From contig CAMPGG010000206.1 of the NCBI GenBank assembly GCA_946885335.1, forward strand, positions 1 to 6,400: DNA of 6,400 nucleotides, in the 5' to 3' direction. The DNA comes from an uncultured Chitinophagaceae bacterium (GTDB lineage Bacteria; Bacteroidota; Bacteroidia; Chitinophagales; Chitinophagaceae). Of this stretch, positions 1 to 6,094 are shown in pieces. The translations under genes were made by a program, and so were the position numbers. The notes under the pieces are model-generated. The model saw only the letters and a program-made list of their open reading frames with translations, had not been told where the DNA came from and ran no database searches. Position 1 is the stretch's first letter, and each line of letters opens with the position of its first letter.

Positions 1-154
<154 letters not shown>

Positions 155-194
155 TTAAGTTTTTAATTTTCTGATTTTACAGTTTTTGAGCCCG

Positions 195-239
195 GCAACT
201 GTTCTGCTATGTAGCTTTCGTTGCGTCGCACTCTTGTGC
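195..239 (-). other. Structured spacer between groES and groL (nested hairpins)
   Basis: The 126-bp groES-groL spacer holds a GC-richer core flanked by A/T-rich DNA. On either strand it can fold into an outer stem (195-199 with 220-224, gcaac/gttgc) that encloses an inner stem (206-209 with 212-215, gcta/tagc; its 2-nt loop would have to open to be sterically possible). A separate small hairpin follows (228-231 with 236-239, gcac/gtgc, 4-nt loop). All pairings are exact. No coding frame is evident. It could be an RNA processing or stability element between the cistrons, or a copy of a dispersed intergenic repeat; only one copy is visible here. Confidence 0.45.
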
Positions 240-268
240 TTCCTGTAATTCTATTCAACAAATGGGGG

Positions 269-550
269 TTAAACGATCGCTAAGATGTCGCTTTCTCTCA
301 TGATCAACAGGTCATCACCCTCAATCTGGATCTCCGTTCCGGCATATTTACCGTATAAAACAGTATCGCCTACTTTCACTGTAACCGGCTCATCTTTTTT
401 ACCAGGACCAGCGGCAACAACAGTTCCACGTTGAGGTTTTTCTTTAGCGGTATCAGGAATAATAATACCACCGGCAGTTTTTTCTTCAGCTTTTGCTGGT
501 TTCACAATTACCCTGTCATGTAAAGGGGTAACGTTTAAATTGTTAGCCAT
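269..550 (-). CDS. groES: Co-chaperonin GroES (10 kDa)
   Basis: GroES is the heptameric lid that caps the GroEL ring during ATP-driven protein folding in the cytoplasm. The 93-residue product has the usual family length. It shows the opening [10 protein letters not shown] (residues 9-18), the mobile loop with GGIIIP (27-32) that docks on the GroEL apical domain, [10 protein letters not shown] (41-50), and the C-terminal core with YGKYAGTEI (66-74) and [13 protein letters not shown] (81-93). The start is the ATG at 550-548, with no Shine-Dalgarno ahead of it. It is the first gene of a groES-groL unit and is divergent from nusB. The leader has a promoter-like TACATTTG and an inverted repeat, but I find no CIRCE (HrcA) operator. 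Nothing in the protein looks unusual. Confidence 0.98.
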   Translation of the reverse strand: MANNLNVTPLHDRVIVKPAKAEEKTAGGIIIPDTAKEKPQRGTVVAAGPGKKDEPVTVKVGDTVLYGKYAGTEIQIEGDDLLIMRESDILAIV

Positions 551-580
551 ACTTGTATTGATTTTGAGTTTAAATTTTTA

Positions 581-609
581 AGAAACCCGAATTGTTTCTG
601 AACCTCGGG
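581..609 (-). promoter_or_regulatory. Leader inverted repeats of groESL (two mutually exclusive stems)
   Basis: Within the presumed 5' leader of groES, a perfect 6-bp inverted repeat (agaaac at 581-586, gtttct at 594-599, 7-nt spacer) overlaps a second 5-bp repeat (cccga at 586-590, tcggg at 605-609, 14-nt loop). Base 586 belongs to both, so the stems compete. This could be an operator or an RNA switch, but the stems are short and the ATG is about 30 nt away, so they do not directly mask the start. Confidence 0.35.
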
Positions 610-612
610 CGG

Positions 613-620
613 CAAATGTA
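613..620 (-). promoter_or_regulatory. Putative groESL promoter -7 element (TACATTTG)
   Basis: The minus-strand sequence TACATTTG is an exact match to the Bacteroidota primary-sigma -7 consensus TAnnTTTG, 62 bp ahead of the groES ATG. No good -33 TTTG lies at the usual 19-21 bp upstream; that position reads roughly TGGG. A small palindrome, acgaa-t-ttcgt (622-632), sits just upstream of the element and could bind a regulator. The assignment rests on the -7 match and position only. Confidence 0.45.
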
Positions 621-728
621 AACGAATTTCGTACCAATGCCCATATTAAAGCCATTATTACAGGTATCGTTTAAACATGGCAGAGGATGCATTTAAGAAA
701 CCAATAACGCGACTTTAAAAGTGACAAT

Positions 729-801
729 TTTGCATTAATTGTTAATCTCAGCTTTGTTTGCAGATTTTCACAAATCGACATCCTCCAAATCCATATCTTC
801 G
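729..801 (+). promoter_or_regulatory. Putative nusB promoter region (two candidate -7 elements)
   Basis: Two candidates precede nusB. The first has a -33 TTTG at 729-732 followed, after 20 nt, by TTTGTTTG (753-760), one mismatch from TAnnTTTG. The second is TATCTTCG at 794-801, also one mismatch, lying 23 nt ahead of the ATG, a typical distance for this phylum, but without a -33 TTTG. I cannot choose between them. The rest of the 551-824 divergent region shows no gene. Confidence 0.4.
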
Positions 802-824
802 CACCCTTAAAAAAAGTTCTTGGA

Positions 825-1751
825 ATGATTAGCAGACGAAATATCCGTGTGAAAGTTATGCAGACCATCTACACCCTGTCTGCGCAGAAAAAAGATTTTA
901 AGCCAGGAGAGCCGGTTAAAATATTACAGAAACATTTTGACCAAACCCGTGAACTGCTGATTTACCTGGTATACTTTATTACAGAAATTGCCCGTTACGC
1001 CGAAAAGGATGCACACCAAAAAGCATCCAAGCACCTGCCAACCCAGCAGGATATGAACGTTAATACCAAAATTGCCGGCAATGAACTGATGTGGAAAATG
1101 CTGGAAGATGAAAGCTTTAAAGCATGGATATTAAAAACCCGTCCCGGTAATATCATTGATAAGGACCTGGTAAGGAAATATTATTTCCAGTTGATTCAAT
1201 CGCCTGAATACATTGCATACATCAATAAAAAAGACAGGGATAAAAAAGAAGAAAAAGAAATCCTGGAATTTATCCTGAACCAGCTTTTACTGCCTTCCGA
1301 TTTATTCATCAGCCATATTGAAGAACATTTTACCGGTTGGGAAGATGACTCGGACCAGGTACTGCAATTGCTGGCTACATTTATGCAAAAGCCCGGCAGC
1401 ATTGACTTTTATGAACTTATCAGCAATGATAAATTAGAATTTGCTAAAACATTACTTCACACCGTTTTGGAAAAAGATGAACACCTTTCCACTTTTATCA
1501 ATCCCAAATTAAAAAACTGGGATGCGGAACGGATTGCCCTCCTCGATATGATTTTAATGAAAATGGGTGTAAGTGAATTTCTCTATTTTGAAACCATTCC
1601 ACCCAAGGTAACCATCAATGAATATATTGACCTTGCCAAGGAATACAGTACCGAACAAAGCGGTCATTTTATAAATGGCATTTTGGATAATATTCATAAA
1701 GAACTGGTGGAACAGGGCAAAATGGATAAAAAGGATTTTAAAAAAGCCTGA
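825..1751 (+). CDS. nusB: Transcription antitermination factor NusB, long Bacteroidota form
   Basis: NusB binds boxA RNA with NusE (ribosomal protein S10) and supports antitermination of rRNA transcription in the cytoplasm. The N-terminus carries the family's opening helix, SRRNIRVKVMQTIYTL (residues 3-18), with the basic residues that contact RNA. The C-terminal region matches the NusB core: NWDAERIALLDMILMKMG (231-248), IPPKVTINEYIDLAKEYS (258-275) and FINGILDNI (282-290). At 308 residues it is about twice the length of the E. coli protein (about 140). The extra material lies in the middle, roughly residues 60-200, and is rich in charged, helical-looking sequence including a Lys/Glu run at 135-146. 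Long NusB proteins of this kind are usual in Bacteroidota. Start is the ATG at 825. It heads a plus-strand run with the DUF1573 gene 100 nt downstream and yajC. Confidence 0.93.
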   Translation: MISRRNIRVKVMQTIYTLSAQKKDFKPGEPVKILQKHFDQTRELLIYLVYFITEIARYAEKDAHQKASKHLPTQQDMNVNTKIAGNELMWKMLEDESFKAWILKTRPGNIIDKDLVRKYYFQLIQSPEYIAYINKKDRDKKEEKEILEFILNQLLLPSDLFISHIEEHFTGWEDDSDQVLQLLATFMQKPGSIDFYELISNDKLEFAKTLLHTVLEKDEHLSTFINPKLKNWDAERIALLDMILMKMGVSEFLYFETIPPKVTINEYIDLAKEYSTEQSGHFINGILDNIHKELVEQGKMDKKDFKKA

Positions 1752-1818
1752 TAAGCCCGGATACAAACCTTGCATCTGCACCAAAGAGTGAGGTAAAGCA
1801 TAAGCAACTGTTTTTTCC

Positions 1819-1826
1819 TACATTTG
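1819..1826 (+). promoter_or_regulatory. Putative promoter -7 element (TACATTTG) for the DUF1573 gene
   Basis: TACATTTG is an exact match to the Bacteroidota -7 consensus TAnnTTTG and lies 25 nt ahead of the DUF1573 start codon, in the 100-nt gap after nusB. The -33 position has no TTTG. It suggests that the lipoprotein and yajC can be transcribed independently of nusB. Confidence 0.5.
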
Positions 1827-1851
1827 CAATTCTCAAAAAACAGCATAACCA

Positions 1852-2292
1852 ATGAAGCAATATTTATTAGTACTGGGTACAGCACTCATTTTTACAGCAT
1901 GCGGCAGCAACGATGCAAGTAATGAAACTACAGCCCAAACTGAAACGACAGTGACAGCGGAACCAGCAGGTAATACCACCATTGAATGGGTTGATTCAAG
2001 TTACCAGGACCTGGGCAAAGTAACCGAAGGACAAACCGTAGAAGTTACTTACCGTTTTAAAAACAGCGGCACCGAACCTCTGATCGTTAGTAATGTTTCT
2101 GCAGGCTGCGGATGCACAGTAGCCGAAAAACCACAGGAACCTATTGCTCCTGGAAAAGAAAGCGTTATCAAAGCATTATTCAACAGTGCGGGACAAAGTG
2201 CAGGCGAACATCGCAAAGAAGTATATGTTGTAGCGAATACAGCGCCAAACGACAGGCAGACATTAAGTTTCAGGGTAGAAGTTATCAAATAA
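1852..2292 (+). CDS. DUF1573 domain lipoprotein
   Basis: This 146-residue protein begins with a lipoprotein signal peptide: Lys2, a hydrophobic run (residues 4-15) and the lipobox-like FTAC with the lipidation cysteine at 17. A Ser/Thr/Glu-rich linker (about 18-42) follows, then a DUF1573 domain (about 44-146). That domain has the typical pattern: YQDLGKVTEGQTVEVTYRFKN (51-71, an Ig-like beta-sandwich strand pattern), EPLIVSNVSAGCGCTV (75-90) with the diagnostic GCGC cysteines 86 and 88, PIAPG (97-101), and HRKEVYVVAN (120-129). It should sit anchored in the periplasm or at the outer membrane. The family has no firmly established biochemical role, and I do not assign one. It lies 14 nt ahead of yajC, which suggests co-transcription. 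Start is the ATG at 1852. Confidence 0.9.
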   Translation: MKQYLLVLGTALIFTACGSNDASNETTAQTETTVTAEPAGNTTIEWVDSSYQDLGKVTEGQTVEVTYRFKNSGTEPLIVSNVSAGCGCTVAEKPQEPIAPGKESVIKALFNSAGQSAGEHRKEVYVVANTAPNDRQTLSFRVEVIK

Positions 2293-2306
2293 TAAAACAA
2301 GTATAA

Positions 2307-2639
2307 ATGAACCAAGTATTATTACAAGCCGCTCCTTCATCGGGTTTCGGCAGTATGAACCTGATTTTCCTGGGTTTAATGATCGTCGTTTTCTGGTTAT
2401 TTTTTATTCGTCCGCAGGCTAAAAGAGCCAAAAACCAAAAAACATTTATTGAGAATTTGCAAAAGGGAGATAAAGTGGTAACTATTGCAGGCATCCATGG
2501 TACCATCAACAAAATAAATGAAGATGGAACATTGAGCCTGGAAATTAATCCTGGCAGCTATATCAAAATCGAAAAAAGTTCCATCTCAATGGACTGGACA
2601 GCTGCTTTGAATAAACCAGTTGTAGCTGATAAAAAATAA
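2307..2639 (+). CDS. yajC: Preprotein translocase subunit YajC
   Basis: YajC is a small inner-membrane protein that associates with SecDF and the SecYEG translocon. The 110-residue product has the expected architecture: a short N-terminal tail, one transmembrane helix (about residues 15-33, NLIFLGLMIVVFWLFFI), then the signature FFIRPQAKRAKN (32-43) at the cytoplasmic boundary. A compact domain follows with LQKGDKVVTIAGIHGTINKI (51-70), the GD.VVT..GI.G.I pattern of the family. Length is normal. Start is the ATG at 2307, 14 nt after the DUF1573 stop, with no Shine-Dalgarno. It is the last gene of the plus-strand run and is followed by a hairpin terminator. Proximity to nusB is a recurring arrangement in Bacteroidota. 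Confidence 0.95.
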   Translation: MNQVLLQAAPSSGFGSMNLIFLGLMIVVFWLFFIRPQAKRAKNQKTFIENLQKGDKVVTIAGIHGTINKINEDGTLSLEINPGSYIKIEKSSISMDWTAALNKPVVADKK

Positions 2640-2667
2640 TTATTAAAGGTTAGTAAGCCTTAGAATA

Positions 2668-2696
2668 AAAAGCCCTGCCAAGTGCAGGGTTTTTTT
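2668..2696. terminator. Bidirectional intrinsic terminator between yajC and the sulfurtransferase gene
   Basis: A perfect 6-bp GC-rich stem (ccctgc at 2673-2678, gcaggg at 2684-2689, 5-nt loop) is extended by a G-T pair and flanking A-T pairs. It is followed by seven Ts on the plus strand (2690-2696). On the minus strand the same stem is followed by C and then TTTTT. It can therefore end yajC transcription and the convergent minus-strand pair. Confidence 0.88.
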
Positions 2697-2733
2697 ATGC
2701 GATAAAGAAAGGAAATACAATTGCATTATTCTC

Positions 2734-3585
2734 TTAATTGGATTTTTCTATTGGGAAATTATTTCGTGACCATTCGCTCCAGGATCCTGTATATAATTTT
2801 GGAATGTCTAAACCGGCATAGGCAACAGCCAATAATGTATGACAGGCTGTGACCCCTGAACCACAATGAACGATTACATTTTCCGCTTTTTTATTTTGAA
2901 AGATCTCCTCGTATTTATTTTTTAGATTATGAGGCGGCAAAAACATACCGTTGCTGTCAAGGTTTGTAGAAAATGGAACATTAACTGCACCAGGAATATG
3001 CCCCGCAACTAAATCAATCGGTTCCTTATTTCCTTTATAACGTTCGCTGTCTCTTACATCTATCACCAGGAAATTTTCATCTTTGGAAACTTTCTTAACT
3101 TCTTCCAAATCGGCTAAAGGCAGCATCCATTTTGTTAGTTTATACGGACCTGATTTTTTTGATGTAACCTTTTCATTGGATATGGGAAATCCTGCCTTCC
3201 CCGCTGCCTCTAAACCGCCATTCAATACCTGGACTTTTTCGTGGCCTGCGGATCTTAACATCCACCAAAACCTGGCAGCGGCATTTGAAGCATTTGCATC
3301 ATCATAGATTATAACATGGCTGTTTTGGGAAATTCCCAATCCAGATAAAACCTCGGCAAATTTTTCAACGGCAGGGAGCGGATGTCTTCCCCCTTCGGAT
3401 ACATCTTCTTTGATATCTGCCAATTGCGTATTCAAGTCAACAAACAATGCACCATCTAAATGTTTTTCTTCGTAATTCTTTTTTGCATGTGGACTTCCAC
3501 TTGCATCAATCAACACTAAATCTTCTTTTTTGTAAAGATTTACAAGTTCTTCTGCCTGTATGATGGGTGATAATTTATCATTCAT
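2734..3585 (-). CDS. Sulfurtransferase, tandem rhodanese domains (3-mercaptopyruvate type)
   Basis: This enzyme should transfer sulfane sulfur from 3-mercaptopyruvate or thiosulfate to a thiophilic acceptor through a cysteine persulfide. The 283-residue length is normal for the two-domain family. The N-terminal rhodanese domain (about 1-140) is catalytically silent: the active-site loop reads YDDANASN (94-101) without cysteine. The C-terminal domain (about 150-283) carries DVRDSERYKG (176-185), with arginines 178 and 182 matching the substrate-binding arginines, and the active loop CGSGVTAC with catalytic Cys241. CGSGVTAC is the mercaptopyruvate sulfurtransferase form; rhodanese proper has CRKGVTA. 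GSWSEW (267-272) is the usual closing motif. I chose the ATG at 3585 over an in-frame TTG at 3609: it gives a normal N-terminus and has a GGTAAG-like purine stretch upstream. No signal peptide. It lies 33 nt after the propeller gene, probably in one transcript. Confidence 0.9.
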   Translation of the reverse strand: MNDKLSPIIQAEELVNLYKKEDLVLIDASGSPHAKKNYEEKHLDGALFVDLNTQLADIKEDVSEGGRHPLPAVEKFAEVLSGLGISQNSHVIIYDDANASNAAARFWWMLRSAGHEKVQVLNGGLEAAGKAGFPISNEKVTSKKSGPYKLTKWMLPLADLEEVKKVSKDENFLVIDVRDSERYKGNKEPIDLVAGHIPGAVNVPFSTNLDSNGMFLPPHNLKNKYEEIFQNKKAENVIVHCGSGVTACHTLLAVAYAGLDIPKLYTGSWSEWSRNNFPIEKSN

Positions 3586-3618
3586 AATCTTACCTGGTTT
3601 ATAACGCAATTAAACTTT

Positions 3619-5223
3619 TTACTGCTTAACGACTTTTTTTGTCACAAAAAACTTATCGTCAAAAACAAACGTAACCATTAATGTCTGCGGTTGAACATCA
3701 TCCAGTCTTATCCTAAAATTATTAACCCCTGCAGAATTGTTTACAAATTGCTCCTGCTTCACTAATTGACCAAGAGAATTTGTTATATAATAATGCACAT
3801 TTGTTTTATTAACAAGATCAAATTTAACAATGATTGAATTGTCAGCTGGATTTGGATAAATCATGATATCATACGGATTGTTACCATCAATTAATTGTCC
3901 GCCTGTACCCTGTTTGTTTTTTATGAGCGTTACCGCATAAATGACATTTGAAGCACTTGTTATATTAGCCCGGTTACTGTTGAATGGATTTAATGCTGGA
4001 CTTGATATTCCTCCATAAATATATCCCACAAGAATAGAATCCTCCTTCACCTGGTTAATTTTAATGATCCCCGATTTGTAATGTGGTGCAGCAGGATTAT
4101 GAATAAATTCTGCACTGGCTCCCTGTAAGGATGGCATTTCTACAGGCATTTGATATTCTTTTAAAGTACCATCAGCATACCTTGTCAGGCGGCTGATTGT
4201 TTTTACGAAAGGAACCTGTTTATCATTGATCAATTGGTTATCCTGGTAATAATACTGGCTTATTCCCCCAAAAAAAATGGAATGCATTTCATTTAAAGTG
4301 CTGTCATAAAAAGTAAAAACGGCTGAATGATAGTTACTCAGGTACTGGTTGAATGCAGTAACAGGTTTGTATTGCTTTTCCGTTATATCTACCGGGTATA
4401 AATATGGAAGATCAGCCTCTTGCTGAAAAACCCCGGATGAAATAGTAAAACCTTCTTCCCTGTTTGGAAATATTTGTGGAAGCAGGTTGTAATCTCTTCT
4501 TCTCAAATGGACAGGGTCTGTAATGGTTTCGTAGTTTGAAAAACTTAATTGGGACTCATTATGATGTATCGAAAATTTCCTGATCTGGTTCGTATACGTT
4601 TGGGTATATGATGGATGACCCATTGGATTGTACCTGCCGTCAAACCTGTGGCCGCCAACCAGATAGAATGTATTGCCAAGTTTTTTTAAATAACCACCTG
4701 TCACCGCAAAAATATCATCTGTTATTTGTTTAAAATTGGTTTGAATTGCATCACCATTTATAACAGCGTTGATGAGCCCCGGCACATTTACTGCGGTAAG
4801 ATTAGGAAAGGTTATATGATCATTTTCACTTGAAGAAAAAGCATATCCACCTGCGATAAAAAGCGAATTGCCATCCTGGTAAAAGTTCATGTTTGTAGAT
4901 TGCAATTGTTCTTTTATTCCGACAGGCAGGTTATTTACAGTTGATGACCAAAACTGCGAGGTATTTATGTCAATGACGTAGATATCAGTGTTATTTTGAG
5001 ATTGGGGAAATGCGTTAAAAGGTTGTCTTGCATGTATACCATCTTTTCTTCCGCCAATAATTAACCACTTATTGTCATACTGCCCGTGAGCAAAGGAATG
5101 AAGACCCGGAAGACCGGGAATATTTACTGGCTTTAATTCTAATGTATAAGGAAATGAGTTTTGGCCAAACGAATAACTCATTAGGATTAACATAAAACCC
5201 AATGAGAATATATACCTTTTCAT
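3619..5223 (-). CDS. Secreted kelch-like beta-propeller protein with T9SS sorting domain
   Basis: The 534-residue product starts with a Sec signal peptide (Lys2, Arg3, hydrophobic core 5-17, probable cleavage near SFG-Q at 20/21). The body has kelch-like blade signatures, repeated hydrophobic-GG doublets: IIGGRK (55-60), IAGGYA (123-128), VTGGYL (174-179), LVGGHRFDG (188-196), FFGGIS (317-322) and IYGGIS (402-407). I read this as a beta-propeller. The last about 82 residues form a type A T9SS sorting domain: IYPNPADN (455-462), YYITNSLGQLVKQ (478-490) and the closing FVTKKVVKQ. The protein should cross the outer membrane through the type IX system and be released or surface-attached. The ATG at 5223 gives a proper signal peptide; an upstream in-frame TTG at 5268 would add 15 residues ahead of it. 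A GGAGGAAGG run lies about 20 nt upstream, too far for an ideal ribosome site. Ligand or enzyme activity is unknown; no catalytic motif is visible. Confidence 0.85.
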   Translation of the reverse strand: MKRYIFSLGFMLILMSYSFGQNSFPYTLELKPVNIPGLPGLHSFAHGQYDNKWLIIGGRKDGIHARQPFNAFPQSQNNTDIYVIDINTSQFWSSTVNNLPVGIKEQLQSTNMNFYQDGNSLFIAGGYAFSSSENDHITFPNLTAVNVPGLINAVINGDAIQTNFKQITDDIFAVTGGYLKKLGNTFYLVGGHRFDGRYNPMGHPSYTQTYTNQIRKFSIHHNESQLSFSNYETITDPVHLRRRDYNLLPQIFPNREEGFTISSGVFQQEADLPYLYPVDITEKQYKPVTAFNQYLSNYHSAVFTFYDSTLNEMHSIFFGGISQYYYQDNQLINDKQVPFVKTISRLTRYADGTLKEYQMPVEMPSLQGASAEFIHNPAAPHYKSGIIKINQVKEDSILVGYIYGGISSPALNPFNSNRANITSASNVIYAVTLIKNKQGTGGQLIDGNNPYDIMIYPNPADNSIIVKFDLVNKTNVHYYITNSLGQLVKQEQFVNNSAGVNNFRIRLDDVQPQTLMVTFVFDDKFFVTKKVVKQ

Positions 5224-5261
5224 TTTTGATATAAAATTAAATCCTTCCTCCAGGCATTTAT

Positions 5262-5275
5262 GTAACAATTGTTAC
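5262..5275. promoter_or_regulatory. 14-bp perfect palindrome upstream of the propeller gene (candidate operator)
   Basis: GTAACAATTGTTAC is a perfect, uninterrupted 14-bp palindrome 38 bp ahead of the propeller ATG and 174 bp ahead of coaE. Its size, symmetry and position fit a binding site for a dimeric regulator of the minus-strand gene. A second, shorter palindrome (ttctgcagaa, 5309-5318) lies farther upstream. I cannot name the regulator. No clear minus-strand TAnnTTTG was found nearby, and the rest of the 226-bp divergent region holds no gene. Confidence 0.45.
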
Positions 5276-5402
5276 GGATAGGTATGTTGATTATCGTTAT
5301 TTGAACTCTTCTGCAGAACCGCAGTTTGTGATTTTTTTCAAGAACAAAATCCAGAGAATTTATTTTTCATATTTGAGTTCTGTCTCTTAGTTGTTTTTCA
5401 AT

Positions 5403-5410
5403 TATCTTTC
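5403..5410 (+). promoter_or_regulatory. Putative coaE promoter -7 element (TATCTTTC)
   Basis: TATCTTTC differs from the Bacteroidota -7 consensus TAnnTTTG only at the last base and lies 39 nt ahead of the coaE ATG. The nearest upstream TTTG (5372-5375) is 27 nt away, longer than the usual 19-21, so the -33 half is weak. Confidence 0.35.
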
Positions 5411-5425
5411 GGAATAAATAAAAAT

Positions 5426-5439
5426 CCACTGTTTAGTGG
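5426..5439 (+). promoter_or_regulatory. Small hairpin just upstream of the coaE start
   Basis: A perfect inverted repeat, ccact-gttt-agtgg (5-bp stem, 4-nt loop), ends 10 nt ahead of the coaE ATG, in the presumed leader. At that distance a fold would overlap the ribosome-loading region and could lower translation. The stem is short and may be chance. Confidence 0.35.
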
Positions 5440-5449
5440 TACAAAAAAC

Positions 5450-6049
5450 ATGTTACGCATAGGCATTACCGGTGGAATAGGTTCTGGAAAATCAACAATT
5501 GCCAAAGTGTTCTCTACATTGGGTATACCGGTATATTATGCAGATGACGCCGCTAAAAGACTGATGAATGCTGATGCAGGATTAAAACAACAAATTCAAA
5601 AACATTTTGGCGCAGGTACTTATAAAAATGGAGTGCTGGACAGGGCTTTCCTGGCAGGCATCGTTTTTAATGATCAATATAAACTGGAACTACTCAACAC
5701 ATTGGTTCACCCCGTAACCATTCGGGATGCCAATGAATGGATGCAGCAGCAACAATCACCCTATGTAGTAAAGGAAGCCGCTTTATTATTTGAAACCAGT
5801 GCGCAGGAAGGACTGGATTTAATTATTGGTGTATCTGCGCCTAAGCATCTGCGTATGCATCGTACTATGCTGCGGGATAAAATATCCAAAGAAGAAATAG
5901 AAAAAAGAATGGATCGGCAGGTTGATGAAAATATTAAAATGAAATTGTGCGATTTTATTATTTACAACGATGAACAGCAATTAGTAATTCCACAGGTCCT
6001 GGCCCTGCATCATCGGATTATTAAAGGTGGATTGGGAATTGGGAATTAG
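5450..6049 (+). CDS. coaE: Dephospho-CoA kinase CoaE
   Basis: CoaE performs the last step of coenzyme A synthesis, ATP-dependent phosphorylation of the 3'-hydroxyl of dephospho-CoA, in the cytoplasm. The 199-residue product has the family's normal length. The P-loop is GGIGSGKST (residues 8-16), followed by VYYADDAAKRLM (28-39) with the conserved acidic residue of the YxAD motif. HP (87-88), KEAALLFE (108-115), the lid region RMDRQ (153-157) and DFIIYND (168-174) are all typical. Start is the ATG at 5450, with a small hairpin just ahead and no Shine-Dalgarno. The final residues, GLGIGN, and the TAG stop are encoded by a 7-bp tandem repeat that runs on past the gene, so the conserved protein probably ends near residue 192. 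It converges on the TrkA-type gene. Confidence 0.96.
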   Translation: MLRIGITGGIGSGKSTIAKVFSTLGIPVYYADDAAKRLMNADAGLKQQIQKHFGAGTYKNGVLDRAFLAGIVFNDQYKLELLNTLVHPVTIRDANEWMQQQQSPYVVKEAALLFETSAQEGLDLIIGVSAPKHLRMHRTMLRDKISKEEIEKRMDRQVDENIKMKLCDFIIYNDEQQLVIPQVLALHHRIIKGGLGIGN

Positions 6050-6067
6050 GAATTGGGAATTAGGAAT
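6034..6067. repeat. Heptamer tandem repeat (GGGAATT/AGGAATT)
   Basis: Nearly five consecutive 7-bp units run GGGAATT, GGGAATT, AGGAATT, GGGAATT, AGGAAT, with a degenerate partial unit just before (tggatt, 6028-6033). Units differ only by G or A at the first base. The array begins inside coaE and covers its stop codon. Confidence 0.9.
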
Positions 6068-6094
6068 GCCTATTTTTTTAAATGTGCAATTAAT

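Noticed and set aside
734..746. Inverted repeat attaa-ttg-ttaat upstream of nusB
   Set aside because: Only A/T pairs in a short 5-bp stem within A/T-rich DNA; likely chance.
671..868. Open frame of 65 codons on the minus strand across the nusB start
   Set aside because: It overlaps the nusB N-terminus and promoter region, and its product has no recognisable features.
3083..3307. Open frame of 74 codons on the plus strand
   Set aside because: It lies wholly antisense inside the sulfurtransferase gene, which has clear catalytic motifs; no family resemblance.
3586..3609. Upstream TTG start (3609) for the sulfurtransferase, adding 8 residues
   Set aside because: The ATG at 3585 is preceded by a purine-rich stretch and gives a normal family N-terminus; the extra residues match nothing I recognise.
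5224..5268. Upstream TTG start (5268) for the propeller protein, adding 15 residues
   Set aside because: It would bury the signal peptide; the ATG at 5223 gives a standard Lys/Arg-plus-hydrophobic signal sequence.
5309..5318. 10-bp palindrome ttctgcagaa in the propeller-coaE gap
   Set aside because: A 10-bp palindrome is not rare in this length of DNA and it has no clear relation to a promoter; noted only beside the 14-bp palindrome.
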